From Pseudomonas petrae (lineage in GTDB: Bacteria; Pseudomonadota; Gammaproteobacteria; Pseudomonadales; Pseudomonadaceae): a DNA stretch of 64,000 bases. Below the pieces are notes generated by a model. The model ran no database searches and had not been told where the DNA came from. It worked only from the letters and a program-made list of their open reading frames with translations. The stretch lies in NCBI RefSeq assembly GCF_021728295.1, contig NZ_JAKJXE010000006.1, forward strand, positions 124,001 to 188,000, read 5' to 3'. Position 1 is the stretch's first letter. The number at the start of each line of letters is the position of its first letter. Of this stretch, positions 8,801 to 17,858 are shown piece after piece. The position numbers were made by a program, and so were the translations under genes.

Positions 8801-11800
8801 TGTTGAACAACGCCCAAGGCGGCGTCATCGACAGCGCTGCGACGCTCAGCCTTAACGCACAGAACCTGGATAACACCGCCGGCAGCATCAGCGGCGGCAC
8901 CGCCACCACCCTCGACCTGCTTGCGACGCTGACCAATACCAACGGCAAATTAGCCAGCGGTGGCCCGCTGCTGATCAGCCGTGTAGCGCAGATCAACAAC
9001 CAGGGCGGTCAACTCGCCAGCCAGGGGCTGCTGACCCTGTTGACCGGCGGCCTGGATAACCGCAACCGCGGCACGTTGGCCGCCAACGACCGCGTGAGCC
9101 TCACCGCCAGCGGCTTGGTGCAGAACGGCAGCGATGGTTTGATCTATAGCCAGAACGCAGACCTCACGCTCACCGCCAACCGCCTGGACAACGGTAAGGG
9201 CGCCGTGCAAAGCCAGAATGGCCTGACCCTCGACGTGGCAGACGCCATCGACAACCAGAGCGGCAAACTGATCGCCCTGGCCGGCGACCTGAATGTCAAC
9301 GCCGCCAGCCTCAACAACCGTGGCGGCACTCTCGCCAGCCTCAAGGGCTTGCTGCAGACCCGAGTCGTCGGCGTGCTTCGCAACGGCTATGACCTCAACA
9401 ATAATCGGCAGGGCGGCGTGATCCAGGGGCAGACCCTGGACCTGCAGGCCGGCGCTGTGGACAACTATGGAGGGCGCATTTCCGCCCAGGGCGGCAACGG
9501 CCTGGTCACCACCGGGAATTTCGACAATCGCAACGGCGGGCTTTATGCCGAAGGCCTGATGCGCGTGGTCGGGCAGAACTTCGATAACAGCGGCGACAAC
9601 GACGGCCAGATTGCCGCCGGGCAGATCGACCTCGACCTGAGCGGCGCCCTGAATAACCGCCTGGGCATCATCGAAAGCGAATCCACTCTCAAGGTCCGCG
9701 CTGCCAGCCTGGATAACCAGACCGGCCGCCTGCGCGCGCTGGGCAACACCGGCACTACCGAGTTCGCCATTGGCGGCCTGTTCGATAACCGCAACGGCGT
9801 GCTGGAAACGGCCAATACCAATCTGGCACTGGATGCCGGCAGCTTGCAGAACCTCGGCGGTAATGTGCTGCACGTGGGTACCGGTAACTTTGGCATTGCG
9901 CCCGCCAACCTCAACGATGTCGGCGGCAGCCTGGTGACGCAGGGCGACCTGACCATCACCCAGGACAACTGGACCAACAGCAGCGTCATCCAGGCCGGGC
10001 AACTCACAGTCAACGTCAACACCCTCAACCAGACAGCAACGGGGCAATTGCTCGGCGCGCGGCGCTTCATCGGCAATGGCGGCAACTGGGTCACCAACGG
10101 CCTGATCGCCAGCGACGGCGAACTTGACCTGACGTTGAGTGGCGCCTTGAACAGCGGTGGACGCATCAGCAGCCTGGGCACATTGAACCTCACTGCCGCC
10201 CAGGCGAATTTGAGTGAGACCGCCAGCATCGCCGGTGGTGGCGTGACCAGCGCAACCATCAGCGGCGTCCTGAACAACCGTGGCCGCCTGACCTCGGCAA
10301 CCGACCTGCTGATTAACGCGGGCACGCTGAACAACTACGCCACCCTGGGCAGCGGGCAAAACCTCACTGTCACCACCGGCGCGTTGCTCAACGACCATGG
10401 GCTGATCTTCAGCGGTGCCGACATGAGCCTGCGCGTCGCGTCGTTGAACAACAGCTACGGCGACATTTACAGCATGGGCAACCTGAGTGTCGATCGCGAC
10501 GGCAAGGGCGGGTTGGCCGACAGCATTATCAACAGCTCGGCGAGCATACAGAGTGATGGTGACCTGAGCCTCGCAGCGGCAGTGATGCGAAACGAGCGCG
10601 CGGTACTGACCGTAAATGACGCGGGCGTATACACCGCCTCCGCCACCGAAGGTACGTGCATCGAGTCTGTCAACGCCGGTGACTGCCATGCCGGTGGCAC
10701 GGGCCGTAACTACGTGTGGGAAGTAGTGACCCGCGACAAACTGGAGGTGACTGCTGCCAGCGCGGGTTCGAGCATCACCTCGGGGAGAAACATGACCTTG
10801 GCAGGCGGCGACCTGCTTAACAGCAGCAGTTCGATTGCAGCCGGCGGCAACTTTACTGCGCGCCTGAACAACCTGATCAATACCGGGATCGAAACCGGCG
10901 AGACGGAAACCTATCGGCTTTTTACCTCACAACGCACCGAGCATCCGCGCGGCTGGTTCGATGCCGCCAGCGCACTGACCAATAAATATTGGTATTTGAG
11001 TTCTGGCTACACGCCCAATGACCTCGGCGGTCTCGAAGCCGCCGTTGGCAACTTCATCGGCTTAATGGAGAGCGAGCGCACCGAGTTCGGCAAGGTCACC
11101 AAAATCGCCAGCGATGATCAACGCTATGCCGCAGTGATCCAGGCCGGCGGCGCGGTGGACGTCAGGGCGCAGGCCGGCATCGACAACAGCGCGGTGCGCC
11201 TGGGTTACCACTACATCGGCGCGGGCGTCAAAACCGGTACCGATGCTACGGGCGCCAGCGGTGCTACCGGTTACTCGACCCGCATCACCCTTAACCAGCA
11301 ATTGCCTCCTGATCTGGCTCAGCAGCAGATCAATCCGCTGAGCTTGCCCGGCTTTACTTTGCCCAGCGGGCAGGGCGGCCTTTTCCGCCTTAGCGGTGAA
11401 AGCGCCAGCGCGCCCGCCAGCACCGCGCCTCAAGGCTGGACCCTGAGTGGCGGCACCGTTGACCGTGCGCCGGCCAGTGGCCCGGTCGTACCCGGCAGCA
11501 ACACATCGGCCGACGGTGTAGTCATCAATCGCGTGCAAGGCCTGCCGGACAGCCAGTTCGTCTCCAACCCGCAGAAATACCTGATCGAAACCAACCCTGC
11601 ACTGACCAACCTCGGTCAGTTCCTCAGTTCCGATTACCTGCTGTCCAAACTGGGCTATGACCCGGACCAGGCGCAGAAACGCCTGGGTGATGGTCTCTAC
11701 GAACAACGCCTGATCCAGCAGGCCATCATCGCCCGCACTGGCCAGCGCTTCATTGATGGTCTTACCAGCGATACGGCGATGTTCAGGTACCTGATGGACA

Positions 11801-14800
11801 ACGCGATCGGCAGCAAGCAGGCGCTCAACTTGTCGGTAGGCGTGAGCCTTACTGCCGAGCAGGTCGCCGCCCTGACCCACGACATCGTGTGGATGGAAAA
11901 CGCCACCGTCGCCGGCCAGCAAGTTCTGGTGCCGGTGCTCTACCTGGCCCAGGCCAACAACCGCCTGGCGCCAAACGGCGCTTTGATCACCGGCAGCGAT
12001 CTCAACCTGGTGTCCGGCACCGACCTCAACAACGTCGGCACCCTGCGCGCCACCAATAACCTCGCCGCCAGCGCCGGGCGCGACATGGTCAACAGCGGCC
12101 TGATCCAAGCCGGGAACCGCCTCGACCTGCTCGCCGGCAACAGCCTGACCAATCGCGCTGGCGGCATCATCGCCGGGCGTGATGTCAGCGTGGGTGCCAT
12201 CAACGGCGATGTGCTCAACGAACGCAGCGTAACCAGCCACCAGAGCAGCAGCGGCTACCGCACCGAACGCACCGACTTTGTCGACAACGCCGCGCGCATC
12301 GAAGCCGCCAACACCCTGACCCTGCAGGCCGGACGTGACGTCAACAGCACCGGCAGCGTGCTGAAAAGCGGCGCCGATACGCGGATACAAGCCGGTCGCG
12401 ACGTAAACCTAGCCACTGCTGAACAGCGTAGCGCCAATATCGTCACGACTTTCTCACGCGGTAGCAGCGTGGCCCAGTACGGCACTGTCGTGGAGGCGGG
12501 GCGAGACTTCCAGATTGTGGCGGCACGGGATATCAGTGCGATTGGCAGTCAGTTGAATGCAACGCGTGACCTTGCGATGGTGGCCAAGGGCAATCTGAAC
12601 CTAGCTTCGGCGGCGAATGAACAGCACTCGGCCATTAACTCCAAGAAAGTCACCAGTCAGGAAGACCACGTTCAGCAAGTGGGCACATCGCTTGTGGCCG
12701 GTGACAACCTTTCCCTGAGCGCAGGCAATGACCTCGCCCTCAGCGCCAGCCGAGCGAGTGCGGGCAAGGAAGCCTACCTTTACGCAGGTAATGATCTGGC
12801 GCTGAACGCCGCGCAGAACAGCGACTACAGCTATTACCGCAAAACCAAAACCAGCAGCGGGTTGTTGTCGAGCAGCTCGAAAACGCGTATCGACAGCAGT
12901 AATCAGATAAGCCAGCAGGGTTCTTCCATCAGCGCCGACACCGTCGTCGTACGTGCCGGTCGAGACATTGGCACGGCTGCCAGTGACGTGGTTTCCACCA
13001 ACGCCACCAGCCTGATTGCCGGGCGCAATGTGGTGATCGACGGAGCGACGGAAACCTTTGAACAAAGCCATTCGTCCTCGACTAAAAAATCGGGCCTGCT
13101 GAGCACCGGTGGGATTGGTGTCACATTGGGCTCAAGCAGTAACAAGAACACGTTCACCAGCAGCACCGAAACTACCCGGGCCAGCAACATCGGCAGTGTG
13201 CTGGGCAGCGTGGATGTACAGGCTGGCAAAGACCTGACCATTCGCGGCTCTGACGTGGTTGCCGGTAAGGACATCAGCCTGATTGGGCAAAATGTCAGCG
13301 TCCTGGCTTCTGAGAACAACAACCGCAGTGAGCAGACGGCCAAAAGTAAAACCAGCGGGTTGACCCTGGCGTTGTCCGGCACCGTGGGTGGCGCAGTGGA
13401 CGCCGCTTACCAGACCGCCAAGCAAGCCAAGAACGAGGACGACAGCCGCCTCTCGGCGCTGCAAGGTGTTAAAGCAGGGTTGACCGGCGTACAGGCCTGG
13501 CAAGCAGCGCAGCAAAACGGTGGAATGACCGGAGACAACGCGGCGCAGTTTGTAGGTATCAGCCTCTCCGTGGGCTCGCAAAAGTCCGAATCCAGACAGA
13601 CCCAAGAGCAAACCCTTAGCCAGGGCAGCAGCCTGACGGCCGGCAATAATCTCACCATCGTGGCGGACGGTAATGGTATGCCTGGCGACGCGGGTGATAT
13701 CCATGTTCAAGGCAGCAAGCTTCAGGCTAGCAATGAAATGCAGCTGGCTGCCGAGCGCGATATTCGCCTGGAAGCTGCGGCTAACAATCAAAAGCTAGAT
13801 GGGAAAAACAACAGCAGCGGGGGAGCGCTTGGCATCAGCTTTGGCGTTGGCTCCGAAGGCGGTGGCCTGAGCGTTTTCGCCAATGCGAACAAGGGCACCG
13901 GAAACGAAAAGGGTACCGGCACGACCTGGACAGAAACGACGCTAGATGCGGGCAACCAAATCAGCTTGGTCAGTGGGCGAGATACCGTCCTCAAAGGTGC
14001 TCAGGTCAGTGCAGACCAGATTAAAGCCACAGTAGGCCGCGATCTTACGCTGCAAAGTCTGCAAGACACCGATGACTACAAGTCCAAACAGACGGATGTC
14101 AGCGGGGGCATCAGCTTCGCCATCATCGGCAGCGGTGGTAGCGCAAACCTGAGCATCAGCAAAAGCAAGATCGACTCCAACTATAAGAGTGTGCAGGAGC
14201 AAACCGGCCTGTTCGGCGGCAAGGGTGGTTACCAGATCGATGTGGGCAACCATACCCAACTCGATGGCAGCGTGATCGCCAGCACTGCTTCGCCGGACAA
14301 AAACCGCCTGAGCACTGGCACGCTTGGCTGGAGCGTCCTAAAGAACAAGGCCGACTACACCAGCCAGTTGCAGAGCGCGAGCGTCAGCAGTGGCAGCGAT
14401 GGCACCAATGCTTTCATCAGCAATATGCCCACCGGCACCTTGATCGCCTTCAACCATGGCGACAGTGCCAGCGGCACGACCTCATCGGCCATTTCCAATG
14501 GCACTCTCGACATTCGCGACCCTGCCAAACAGCAGCAGGACGTTGCGACGCTGAGCCACGATGTTGAACACGCCAACGACAGCATCAGCCCCATCTTCGA
14601 TAAGGAGAAGGAGCAGAAGCGTCTGCGGCAGGTGCAGTTGATTGCGGATATTGGTGCTCAAACCGTCGATATTGTGCACACGCAAGGCGAGCTCAACGCC
14701 AAAGAGGCGGGTCGCAAAGAACTGGCCGGGAAAGGTAATGATCAGCCGACGCCGGAACAAATCGCTGCCAGCGATGCGTACAAAAAAGTCATGGCTGACT

Positions 14801-16368
14801 ACGGCGTGGGCGGTGACTACCCTCGTGTAGCTCAGGCCGTAACAGCGGCGCTGCAAGGGCTGGTTGGGGGCGATATCGGCTCAGCCATTGCGGGCGCATC
14901 AGCGCCGTACCTGGCGCAAGTCATCAAGAAATCAACTGGCGATAACACCGCGCTCAATATCATGGTCCATGCTGTATTGGGCGCGGTGGTGGCGCAGGCA
15001 CAAGGCAATTCTGCGGGAGCGGGGGCTGCGGGAGCTGCGACAGGCGAGCTCATCGCGCACCAACTCTATCCGGGCACGGCAACGGCGGATCTGACGCAGG
15101 AGCAAAAAGAAACGGTCTCAGCGCTGTCGGGCTTGGCGGCAGGGCTGGCTGGGGGGATTGCTGGTGGTGATCTGAGCGGTGCGGTGACCGGCGCGCAGGC
15201 GGGAACAAATGCTGTTCAGAATAACTACCTGAGCAAAGCGCAGAAAGCCCAGAGAGACAAGGAGATGGAGGGGTGTCCGAGTGTGGTGTGCAGGACAGGC
15301 ACTGCTACCAAATGGACAGCGATTGATATCGCCCAGGACACTATTTTTACATTAGGCACAGCCACAGGAGCCGTTCTGGAGCTGAACGACACCGTTGATG
15401 GCATCGTACGCACGGCTGGGAATCTCACGGAGACTTATTCGGCGCTGAAAGCGGTGGTTGAGAGCGGTGGTGTTTGGGACTCGGTCAAGCAGTCGTACCT
15501 CGACCGTATTGATCGCTTGCAAGTGCAGTATGAGGAGGCCGGGCCCAGTGGTTCATTTCAGGCTGGGGTCGAAACTGGAAAGCTGATCAGTGATATGGCT
15601 GCGGTTCTTTCAGTCGGTGGTGGCGCGTTGAAGGGGGGGGCCTTGCTGGCGGAAAAAGTTACGGCTAAGGTCGCTGCTAGGGCAGAGCTGGCGGGTGCGA
15701 AAGACCTAACGCCTAGTCTTGAGCCATTTAATGAGCAGAACTTTACGCTTAGTGGCCAGGCGCAGTTTGTTGAAAGCCGATTTATTCAACCGAATACGAC
15801 TGTGCGTCTTTCGGAAGATTTTACGCTTAAGACAGGCATTGTAGTCCCGAAGGGAAGCATAGTTACGGTCAGTGATGACGTCATGAAAGTAGTTGAGCCT
15901 AGTGGTGCTAGCTCAATTAGATCGTACGATAAAAATGTCGGTCAGCCATTAATGTTAACTGACAGTGGAGCGAAGACTTTCACACTGGACGATGTTCGCA
16001 ATTTGAGTGGCAGGGAGAAATGGGAAGCCGGAGAAACTTACGTTCAAGAGCTTTACGGGTCGACGGGTCAACGATACTATCCCGTCCCAAGTACAGGCGG
16101 GCGCTATGTCGATGCCCCTGTAGATATACCCAATGGCACCATTTCCGCAAACGAAGTGAAGACGTACCAGCGGATTGTAAGCTCTACGGGGAAGCTGAAT
16201 GAAGTCCCGCTTACAGAAAAAATCTATGCTCAGATCGAGAAAGATCTTTATCTCCGAGATACCGTTAAGGGTTATGAGCCAAAATGGATATTTTTAGAAG
16301 CGCCACCTGCAAAAGAACTTTCTAGAATTTTGCAGCTGAACAAAATTGACGTGATTATTCACAACTGA
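5818..16368 (+). CDS. cdiA: CdiA-type two-partner secretion exoprotein with C-terminal toxin
   Basis: A 3516-residue exoprotein. Residues 1-48 form an extended signal peptide, ending LLAQA. The TPS secretion domain follows, with NPYG at 156-159 and a nearby CSGC pair. The next ~1700 residues are a repetitive filament rich in LDNxxG/LNNQxG repeats of the haemagglutinin type. A less repetitive middle and a second filament region lead to a glycine/alanine-rich pretoxin segment and a VENN-like boundary, here VQNN at 3133-3136. The last ~380 residues are the variable toxin part. Near the end, a WEAGE...GRYVDAPVD...NEVKTY arrangement resembles a PD-(D/E)XK nuclease core (E, D, ExK). CdiA proteins are displayed by CdiB and deliver the toxin into neighbouring cells. 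An immunity gene follows directly. The toxin class is inferred from motif spacing only. Confidence 0.92.
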   Translation: MDVRQFAFLARQPSAALKPRDSFFGLPKRGLVLILINALFWQPLLAQAEGIVVSAPGTTVGQAGNGVPVVNIATPNGSGLSHNKFQDYNVGPNGVILNNATGTVANTQLGGYIVGNPNLKGGAANVILNEVTGSNPSQLRGYTEVAGQSAKVIVANPYGVTCSGCGFINTPNVTLTTGKPVLDANGQLRSYQVDGGAVTIDGEGLNASNVDRFDIITRSAKINAQINARELNVIAGRNDVDAQSLTATPRADDGSTKPELAIDSSALGGMYAGAIKLVGTEAGVGVKLDGTLAASGGDIQLDANGRLSMAQAAATGNVRVTAQSVNLTDKVYAGTALEVQTQGDLTSSKSLAAHDRIALSIGGTLTNTDIIEGGVNSDNTRNAMGDVSLRGKAINNNGASVIASRALSVDAQALNNQGGTLSAKQHAQINATSVDNQNNGRILSNNSLNITAGSLQNTQGGLVTSDGALTVSADDVQNRGGELSSLDTATLTVATLDNFTGLMTAGKALSLNIGALNNQNGLITSQGTVAVAGNSLDNRQKGLVAGIGGVQVNVVNTDNRNGELSSQASVSVTGTQLDNSDGGLVIAGSGLNLNVDQLLNRNQGLISSEGLLSVTAGTLSNRAGTLSSAGPLTISTRGAVDNQGGRMVTDSSLNLASASLDNSQNGTLSARESAQITTADLNNQQGGQLTSAASLTLELNRGQFNNQGGLINAPLLMLNNLKDVNNQGGEISSSHAFTLTADNLDNSNGKLLSNTSLTLRIGQALANVKGMIAAASVDAQAATLDNSGGTVTSRGDTLLNVAGQLVNRDQGLLNAANTLTLNSAGVDNQNGSFLGSAIALDFGTATGDLNNAGGLITTAGNLSITHLRDLTNSGGELSSAQTLNLTGRTLNNSNGKVISNNLLVLNADNLINQNGLMSGWQGLTVSGANLDNRNNGTLSSRYGDLNATLTGSLLNSGAGALVSQKALTINAGELDNSANGVLSSAAGQTLTVGGLLNNAQGGVIDSAATLSLNAQNLDNTAGSISGGTATTLDLLATLTNTNGKLASGGPLLISRVAQINNQGGQLASQGLLTLLTGGLDNRNRGTLAANDRVSLTASGLVQNGSDGLIYSQNADLTLTANRLDNGKGAVQSQNGLTLDVADAIDNQSGKLIALAGDLNVNAASLNNRGGTLASLKGLLQTRVVGVLRNGYDLNNNRQGGVIQGQTLDLQAGAVDNYGGRISAQGGNGLVTTGNFDNRNGGLYAEGLMRVVGQNFDNSGDNDGQIAAGQIDLDLSGALNNRLGIIESESTLKVRAASLDNQTGRLRALGNTGTTEFAIGGLFDNRNGVLETANTNLALDAGSLQNLGGNVLHVGTGNFGIAPANLNDVGGSLVTQGDLTITQDNWTNSSVIQAGQLTVNVNTLNQTATGQLLGARRFIGNGGNWVTNGLIASDGELDLTLSGALNSGGRISSLGTLNLTAAQANLSETASIAGGGVTSATISGVLNNRGRLTSATDLLINAGTLNNYATLGSGQNLTVTTGALLNDHGLIFSGADMSLRVASLNNSYGDIYSMGNLSVDRDGKGGLADSIINSSASIQSDGDLSLAAAVMRNERAVLTVNDAGVYTASATEGTCIESVNAGDCHAGGTGRNYVWEVVTRDKLEVTAASAGSSITSGRNMTLAGGDLLNSSSSIAAGGNFTARLNNLINTGIETGETETYRLFTSQRTEHPRGWFDAASALTNKYWYLSSGYTPNDLGGLEAAVGNFIGLMESERTEFGKVTKIASDDQRYAAVIQAGGAVDVRAQAGIDNSAVRLGYHYIGAGVKTGTDATGASGATGYSTRITLNQQLPPDLAQQQINPLSLPGFTLPSGQGGLFRLSGESASAPASTAPQGWTLSGGTVDRAPASGPVVPGSNTSADGVVINRVQGLPDSQFVSNPQKYLIETNPALTNLGQFLSSDYLLSKLGYDPDQAQKRLGDGLYEQRLIQQAIIARTGQRFIDGLTSDTAMFRYLMDNAIGSKQALNLSVGVSLTAEQVAALTHDIVWMENATVAGQQVLVPVLYLAQANNRLAPNGALITGSDLNLVSGTDLNNVGTLRATNNLAASAGRDMVNSGLIQAGNRLDLLAGNSLTNRAGGIIAGRDVSVGAINGDVLNERSVTSHQSSSGYRTERTDFVDNAARIEAANTLTLQAGRDVNSTGSVLKSGADTRIQAGRDVNLATAEQRSANIVTTFSRGSSVAQYGTVVEAGRDFQIVAARDISAIGSQLNATRDLAMVAKGNLNLASAANEQHSAINSKKVTSQEDHVQQVGTSLVAGDNLSLSAGNDLALSASRASAGKEAYLYAGNDLALNAAQNSDYSYYRKTKTSSGLLSSSSKTRIDSSNQISQQGSSISADTVVVRAGRDIGTAASDVVSTNATSLIAGRNVVIDGATETFEQSHSSSTKKSGLLSTGGIGVTLGSSSNKNTFTSSTETTRASNIGSVLGSVDVQAGKDLTIRGSDVVAGKDISLIGQNVSVLASENNNRSEQTAKSKTSGLTLALSGTVGGAVDAAYQTAKQAKNEDDSRLSALQGVKAGLTGVQAWQAAQQNGGMTGDNAAQFVGISLSVGSQKSESRQTQEQTLSQGSSLTAGNNLTIVADGNGMPGDAGDIHVQGSKLQASNEMQLAAERDIRLEAAANNQKLDGKNNSSGGALGISFGVGSEGGGLSVFANANKGTGNEKGTGTTWTETTLDAGNQISLVSGRDTVLKGAQVSADQIKATVGRDLTLQSLQDTDDYKSKQTDVSGGISFAIIGSGGSANLSISKSKIDSNYKSVQEQTGLFGGKGGYQIDVGNHTQLDGSVIASTASPDKNRLSTGTLGWSVLKNKADYTSQLQSASVSSGSDGTNAFISNMPTGTLIAFNHGDSASGTTSSAISNGTLDIRDPAKQQQDVATLSHDVEHANDSISPIFDKEKEQKRLRQVQLIADIGAQTVDIVHTQGELNAKEAGRKELAGKGNDQPTPEQIAASDAYKKVMADYGVGGDYPRVAQAVTAALQGLVGGDIGSAIAGASAPYLAQVIKKSTGDNTALNIMVHAVLGAVVAQAQGNSAGAGAAGAATGELIAHQLYPGTATADLTQEQKETVSALSGLAAGLAGGIAGGDLSGAVTGAQAGTNAVQNNYLSKAQKAQRDKEMEGCPSVVCRTGTATKWTAIDIAQDTIFTLGTATGAVLELNDTVDGIVRTAGNLTETYSALKAVVESGGVWDSVKQSYLDRIDRLQVQYEEAGPSGSFQAGVETGKLISDMAAVLSVGGGALKGGALLAEKVTAKVAARAELAGAKDLTPSLEPFNEQNFTLSGQAQFVESRFIQPNTTVRLSEDFTLKTGIVVPKGSIVTVSDDVMKVVEPSGASSIRSYDKNVGQPLMLTDSGAKTFTLDDVRNLSGREKWEAGETYVQELYGSTGQRYYPVPSTGGRYVDAPVDIPNGTISANEVKTYQRIVSSTGKLNEVPLTEKIYAQIEKDLYLRDTVKGYEPKWIFLEAPPAKELSRILQLNKIDVIIHN

Positions 16369-16380
16369 TTGTTGAGGTGT

Positions 16381-16839
16381 ATGATGAATAATGCTGGCGA
16401 AACACCAGAAGATCTACTGGCACGACGTGTCGCTGGATTTCATTCATTCAAAGCAGAACGACTCCCGGTACTTCATGAGTTTTGTAAGAGTTTGGGGTTT
16501 GATGAGCCGCACGAAGTGCTGAATCGACCTGAGAAATTTCTGTCAATGTTGGACAGTGGCTTTATGAACGCTGTTGTCAGTGAAGAAAATAGGGTTTGGC
16601 TTATCACTCGCATGGGGTATTACATCGGGGAGTACCTAGTGTGCCTCTACGACGGTCTCTGGTTGGTTGATCAAGATCCATCGGCACCAACATTTGCTAA
16701 GTATGTAGTCGGCGACTTTTCGTTTGAAGGCGTGATTGCCGGGGTTGTTGATCCATTCGATACGGCTCAGCGCTATGTGGATACCCCAGTTCCTCGATAC
16801 TTGAAGAAAGATATCGAGAAGGCATTAGTAAAGAAATAG
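16381..16839 (+). CDS. cdiI: Putative CdiI immunity protein for the resident CdiA toxin
   Basis: A soluble protein of ~152 residues starting 13 bases after the cdiA stop, with a GAGG Shine-Dalgarno just upstream. ATG 16381 and ATG 16384 are both possible; 16384 has the better spacing. No family is recognised. The sequence has no signal peptide or membrane span, is mildly acidic, and contains an aromatic-rich core (YYIGEYLVCLYDGLWLVD). Position directly behind the toxin-encoding end of cdiA is the main evidence that it neutralises that toxin in the producer. Codon use is more AT-rich than in cdiB. Confidence 0.7.
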   Translation: MMNNAGETPEDLLARRVAGFHSFKAERLPVLHEFCKSLGFDEPHEVLNRPEKFLSMLDSGFMNAVVSEENRVWLITRMGYYIGEYLVCLYDGLWLVDQDPSAPTFAKYVVGDFSFEGVIAGVVDPFDTAQRYVDTPVPRYLKKDIEKALVKK

Positions 16840-17067
16840 AAAAACGGGTCAGACCACGATTATTTGGGGAGTATTAACTCCCTAGATTTGGTTCTTTAAT
16901 AATTTGGCGCTTATTTTTTCGATAAAACAGCTAAACTTTTTAGATTTTCAAACTTTGGGTTCGAAATAGAATATGTAATAATATGTGCCCGAAATTTGGG
17001 GTTTGTTTATGGGTAGCTATTATAGCTATTGCAAGGTCAAGCTCAGCCACTAAAGCTTAAACGAAAG
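16840..17067. other. AT-rich intergenic spacer between CDI modules
   Basis: Low-GC sequence after the immunity gene with no open frame of interest. It ends where a degenerate copy of the cdiA pretoxin region begins at about 17068. Such AT-rich spacers are common between orphan toxin/immunity modules. Confidence 0.4.
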
Positions 17068-17184
17068 ATCTGACGCGAGAGCAAAAGAAACGGTCTCAGC
17101 GCTGTCGGGCTTGGCAGCAGGGCTGGCTGGGGGGATTGCTGGTGGTGACCTGAGAAAGCTTTGTTGGAGGCGCTTAAGAAATGA
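17068..17184 (+). pseudogene. Orphan CdiA-CT remnant: pretoxin fragment fused to the last codons of a lost toxin
   Basis: Positions 17068-17152 repeat the cdiA pretoxin sequence at 15088-15175 almost exactly, with one A missing that breaks the frame. Right after this comes a short frame reading EKALLEALKK and a TGA at 17182-17184, which overlaps the ATG of the next immunity gene as ATGA. The simplest reading is an orphan toxin module that has lost its toxin body by internal deletion and keeps only both ends. Confidence 0.7.
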
Positions 17185-17663
17185 CAGGTATAGCTGATAG
17201 AGATTTTGGTGAGCTGAATTTTGATGGAGTTTGGACAGGGTTATTTGAAATATTAATTTTTGGAAGCTTGCGTAAGGTGGAACTTGTTATTCAGGTTTTT
17301 GATGAGGATTCTATAGCTGAAGTTCAAAGACTTGCATTCCGAGAATTTGATCTAAATAAAAATTCTGTTTCTATGGCTTTAGAAAAGGCGGTATTTAGCT
17401 ATTACTTTCGTAGGGTTGAAGAGTACCGAGAGGGCTTTGATGCTGATGAGGCAAATATCAAAGCGCCCAAGGCTCAGGCAGTTGATGATATGCGGGATTT
17501 GGTTTCTTTGAGGTGCATTAAGGTGATGTCTCCTTTTGACTCGGGATCGCGTCAAATTGGTTTTATTTTTGACGCGACCTTCGACCCTCAGCTTGGCTTG
17601 GGTGTTCTAGTTACGAACGGCTCCGTGGAGACCGTAGATACGCAGGATTTCTTGCTGGGCTGA
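17181..17663 (+). CDS. Orphan immunity-type protein, DUF6985-like
   Basis: A 160-residue acidic protein starting at ATG 17181 behind a good GGAGG. The opening DFGELNFDGVWTG..EILIFG and the internal AL.KAVFSYYFRRVEEYR helix resemble the DUF6985 family found next to bacterial polymorphic toxins. The family assignment is from memory and tentative. The cognate toxin has been deleted, leaving only its final codons overlapping this start. Low GC compared with cdiB and the core genes points to transfer. The likely role is protection against a toxin made by siblings or relatives. Confidence 0.65.
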   Translation: MTGIADRDFGELNFDGVWTGLFEILIFGSLRKVELVIQVFDEDSIAEVQRLAFREFDLNKNSVSMALEKAVFSYYFRRVEEYREGFDADEANIKAPKAQAVDDMRDLVSLRCIKVMSPFDSGSRQIGFIFDATFDPQLGLGVLVTNGSVETVDTQDFLLG

Positions 17664-17693
17664 CGTTCTAACGTCCCCAAAATGCCTAGGCGA

Positions 17694-17852
17694 GGGTTTC
17701 TATGAACAACGCCTGATCCAGCAGGCCATCATCGCCCACACCGGCCAGCGCTTGATCGGCGGTATTACCCGCGATGTGGCGATGTTCCAGTACCTGATGG
17801 ACAACGCGATTGGCAGCATGCAGGCGCTTAATTTGTAGGTGGGCGTGAGCCT
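17694..17852 (+). pseudogene. cdiA fragment (internal repeat of the resident cdiA)
   Basis: About 160 bases closely matching cdiA positions 11693-11853 (around residues 1959-2012), with scattered substitutions and a TAG stop at the end of the match. It is a recombination scar that joins the preceding immunity gene to the next orphan toxin region. Repeats like this can serve as homology for toxin swapping into the main cdiA. Confidence 0.75.
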
Positions 17853-17858
17853 TCGACG

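Noticed and set aside
5788..10689. Several long minus-strand frames opposite cdiA (for example 5788-7395 and 8950-10689)
   Set aside because: They mirror the repetitive filament coding sequence, with low-complexity A/V/Q/D-rich translations and no family resemblance.
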